From an uncultured Treponema sp. (GTDB taxonomy: Bacteria > Spirochaetota > Spirochaetia > Treponematales > Treponemataceae): a DNA stretch of 5,138 nucleotides. Shown piece by piece: positions 5,028 through 5,138 of this stretch. How positions within the stretch are numbered: the stretch's first letter is position 1; each line of letters opens with the position of its first letter. Location: contig CAMAFU010000148.1 of the NCBI GenBank assembly GCA_945833725.1, positions 1 through 5,138 of the forward strand, read 5' to 3'. Position numbers and translations under genes: made by a program. The notes under the pieces were generated by a model that worked only from the letters and a program-made list of their open reading frames with translations, did no database searches and was not told the DNA's origin.

Positions 5028-5045
5028 AAACAAATCCGTTTGTTT
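5028..5045 (+). terminator. A/T-rich hairpin, possible weak terminator
   Basis: AAACAAA (5028-5034) and TTTGTTT (5039-5045) form a perfect seven-pair stem around TCCG, followed on the plus strand by TATTTATT. Only one G-C pair per stem makes it weak. It lies between the converging TA relic and the right-edge antitoxin-like gene and could serve either. Apart from it, nothing is recognised in 4960-5067. Confidence 0.3.
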
Positions 5046-5067
5046 TATTTATTCATGAATTTACAGG

Positions 5068-5138
5068 TTAAATATCACCCGCTAAATATGAAGCCATTAA
5101 AAAATCATTTACTTTTGTTTGCCAGCCTTTTCCAAGAC
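5068..5138 (-). CDS. C-terminal end of a BrnA-type antitoxin-like protein, partial
   Basis: The minus strand enters from the right edge and encodes 22 residues before a TAA at 5070-5068. The stretch GKGWQTKVNDFLMASYLA resembles the G-K-G-Y/W-Q-T-R-x-N-x-x-L-R motif near the C-terminus of BrnA/DUF4415 ribbon-helix-helix antitoxins, which neutralise BrnT ribonucleases and repress their own operon. The other two minus-strand frames stop within about 10 residues and show no recognisable motif. If right, the rest of brnA, and a brnT toxin gene further upstream on the minus strand, should lie beyond the window. With so few residues this is a suggestion rather than an identification. Confidence 0.55.
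   Translation of the reverse strand, partial: LGKGWQTKVNDFLMASYLAGDI

Overview
The window is an AT-rich bacterial segment, most likely from a spirochaete of the Treponema group. This is inferred from overall gene character (a Firmicutes/Treponema-style formate-THF ligase and MalK-class ATPase, a divergent treponeme-like shikimate kinase) and is not proven by any single marker. The four main genes and a gene fragment at the right edge lie on the minus strand. A toxin-antitoxin remnant lies on the plus strand.

Right to left, in the direction of transcription: (1) 5068-5138, the last 22 residues of a protein that looks like the C-terminus of a BrnA-type antitoxin. (2) 4603-4959 (plus), a start-less reading frame that joins a DUF1778 (TacA-like) ribbon-helix-helix antitoxin N-terminus to the acetyl-CoA-binding half of a GNAT (TacT-like) toxin, apparently a TA module collapsed by an internal deletion. 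(3) 3917-4522, a divergent shikimate-kinase-family protein with a perfect -10 hexamer placed so that the mRNA would begin at the ATG (leaderless). (4) 3173-3604, a small heat-shock protein (Hsp20) behind an excellent sigma-54 promoter, with inverted and direct repeats upstream and a possible Shine-Dalgarno-masking hairpin. (5) 1812-2945, a MalK/UgpC/MsmK-type sugar-ABC ATPase with its own promoter and terminator and no permease or binding-protein gene beside it. (6) 1-1448, formate-tetrahydrofolate ligase (fhs), cut by the left edge. Its leader is almost entirely a GC-rich, highly foldable 134-bp element of unknown nature.

Each complete gene appears to be its own transcription unit: strong intrinsic terminators follow hsp20 and the ATPase, and separate promoters precede fhs, the ATPase, hsp20 and the kinase. 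The genes do not form a pathway. They are one-carbon metabolism, sugar uptake energisation, stress protection and a small-molecule kinase, next to a toxin-antitoxin patch at the right end. The most unusual signals are the structured fhs leader, the sigma-54 control of hsp20, the antitoxin-toxin fusion relic and the leaderless kinase. No rRNA, tRNA, CRISPR array or intact insertion sequence was seen.
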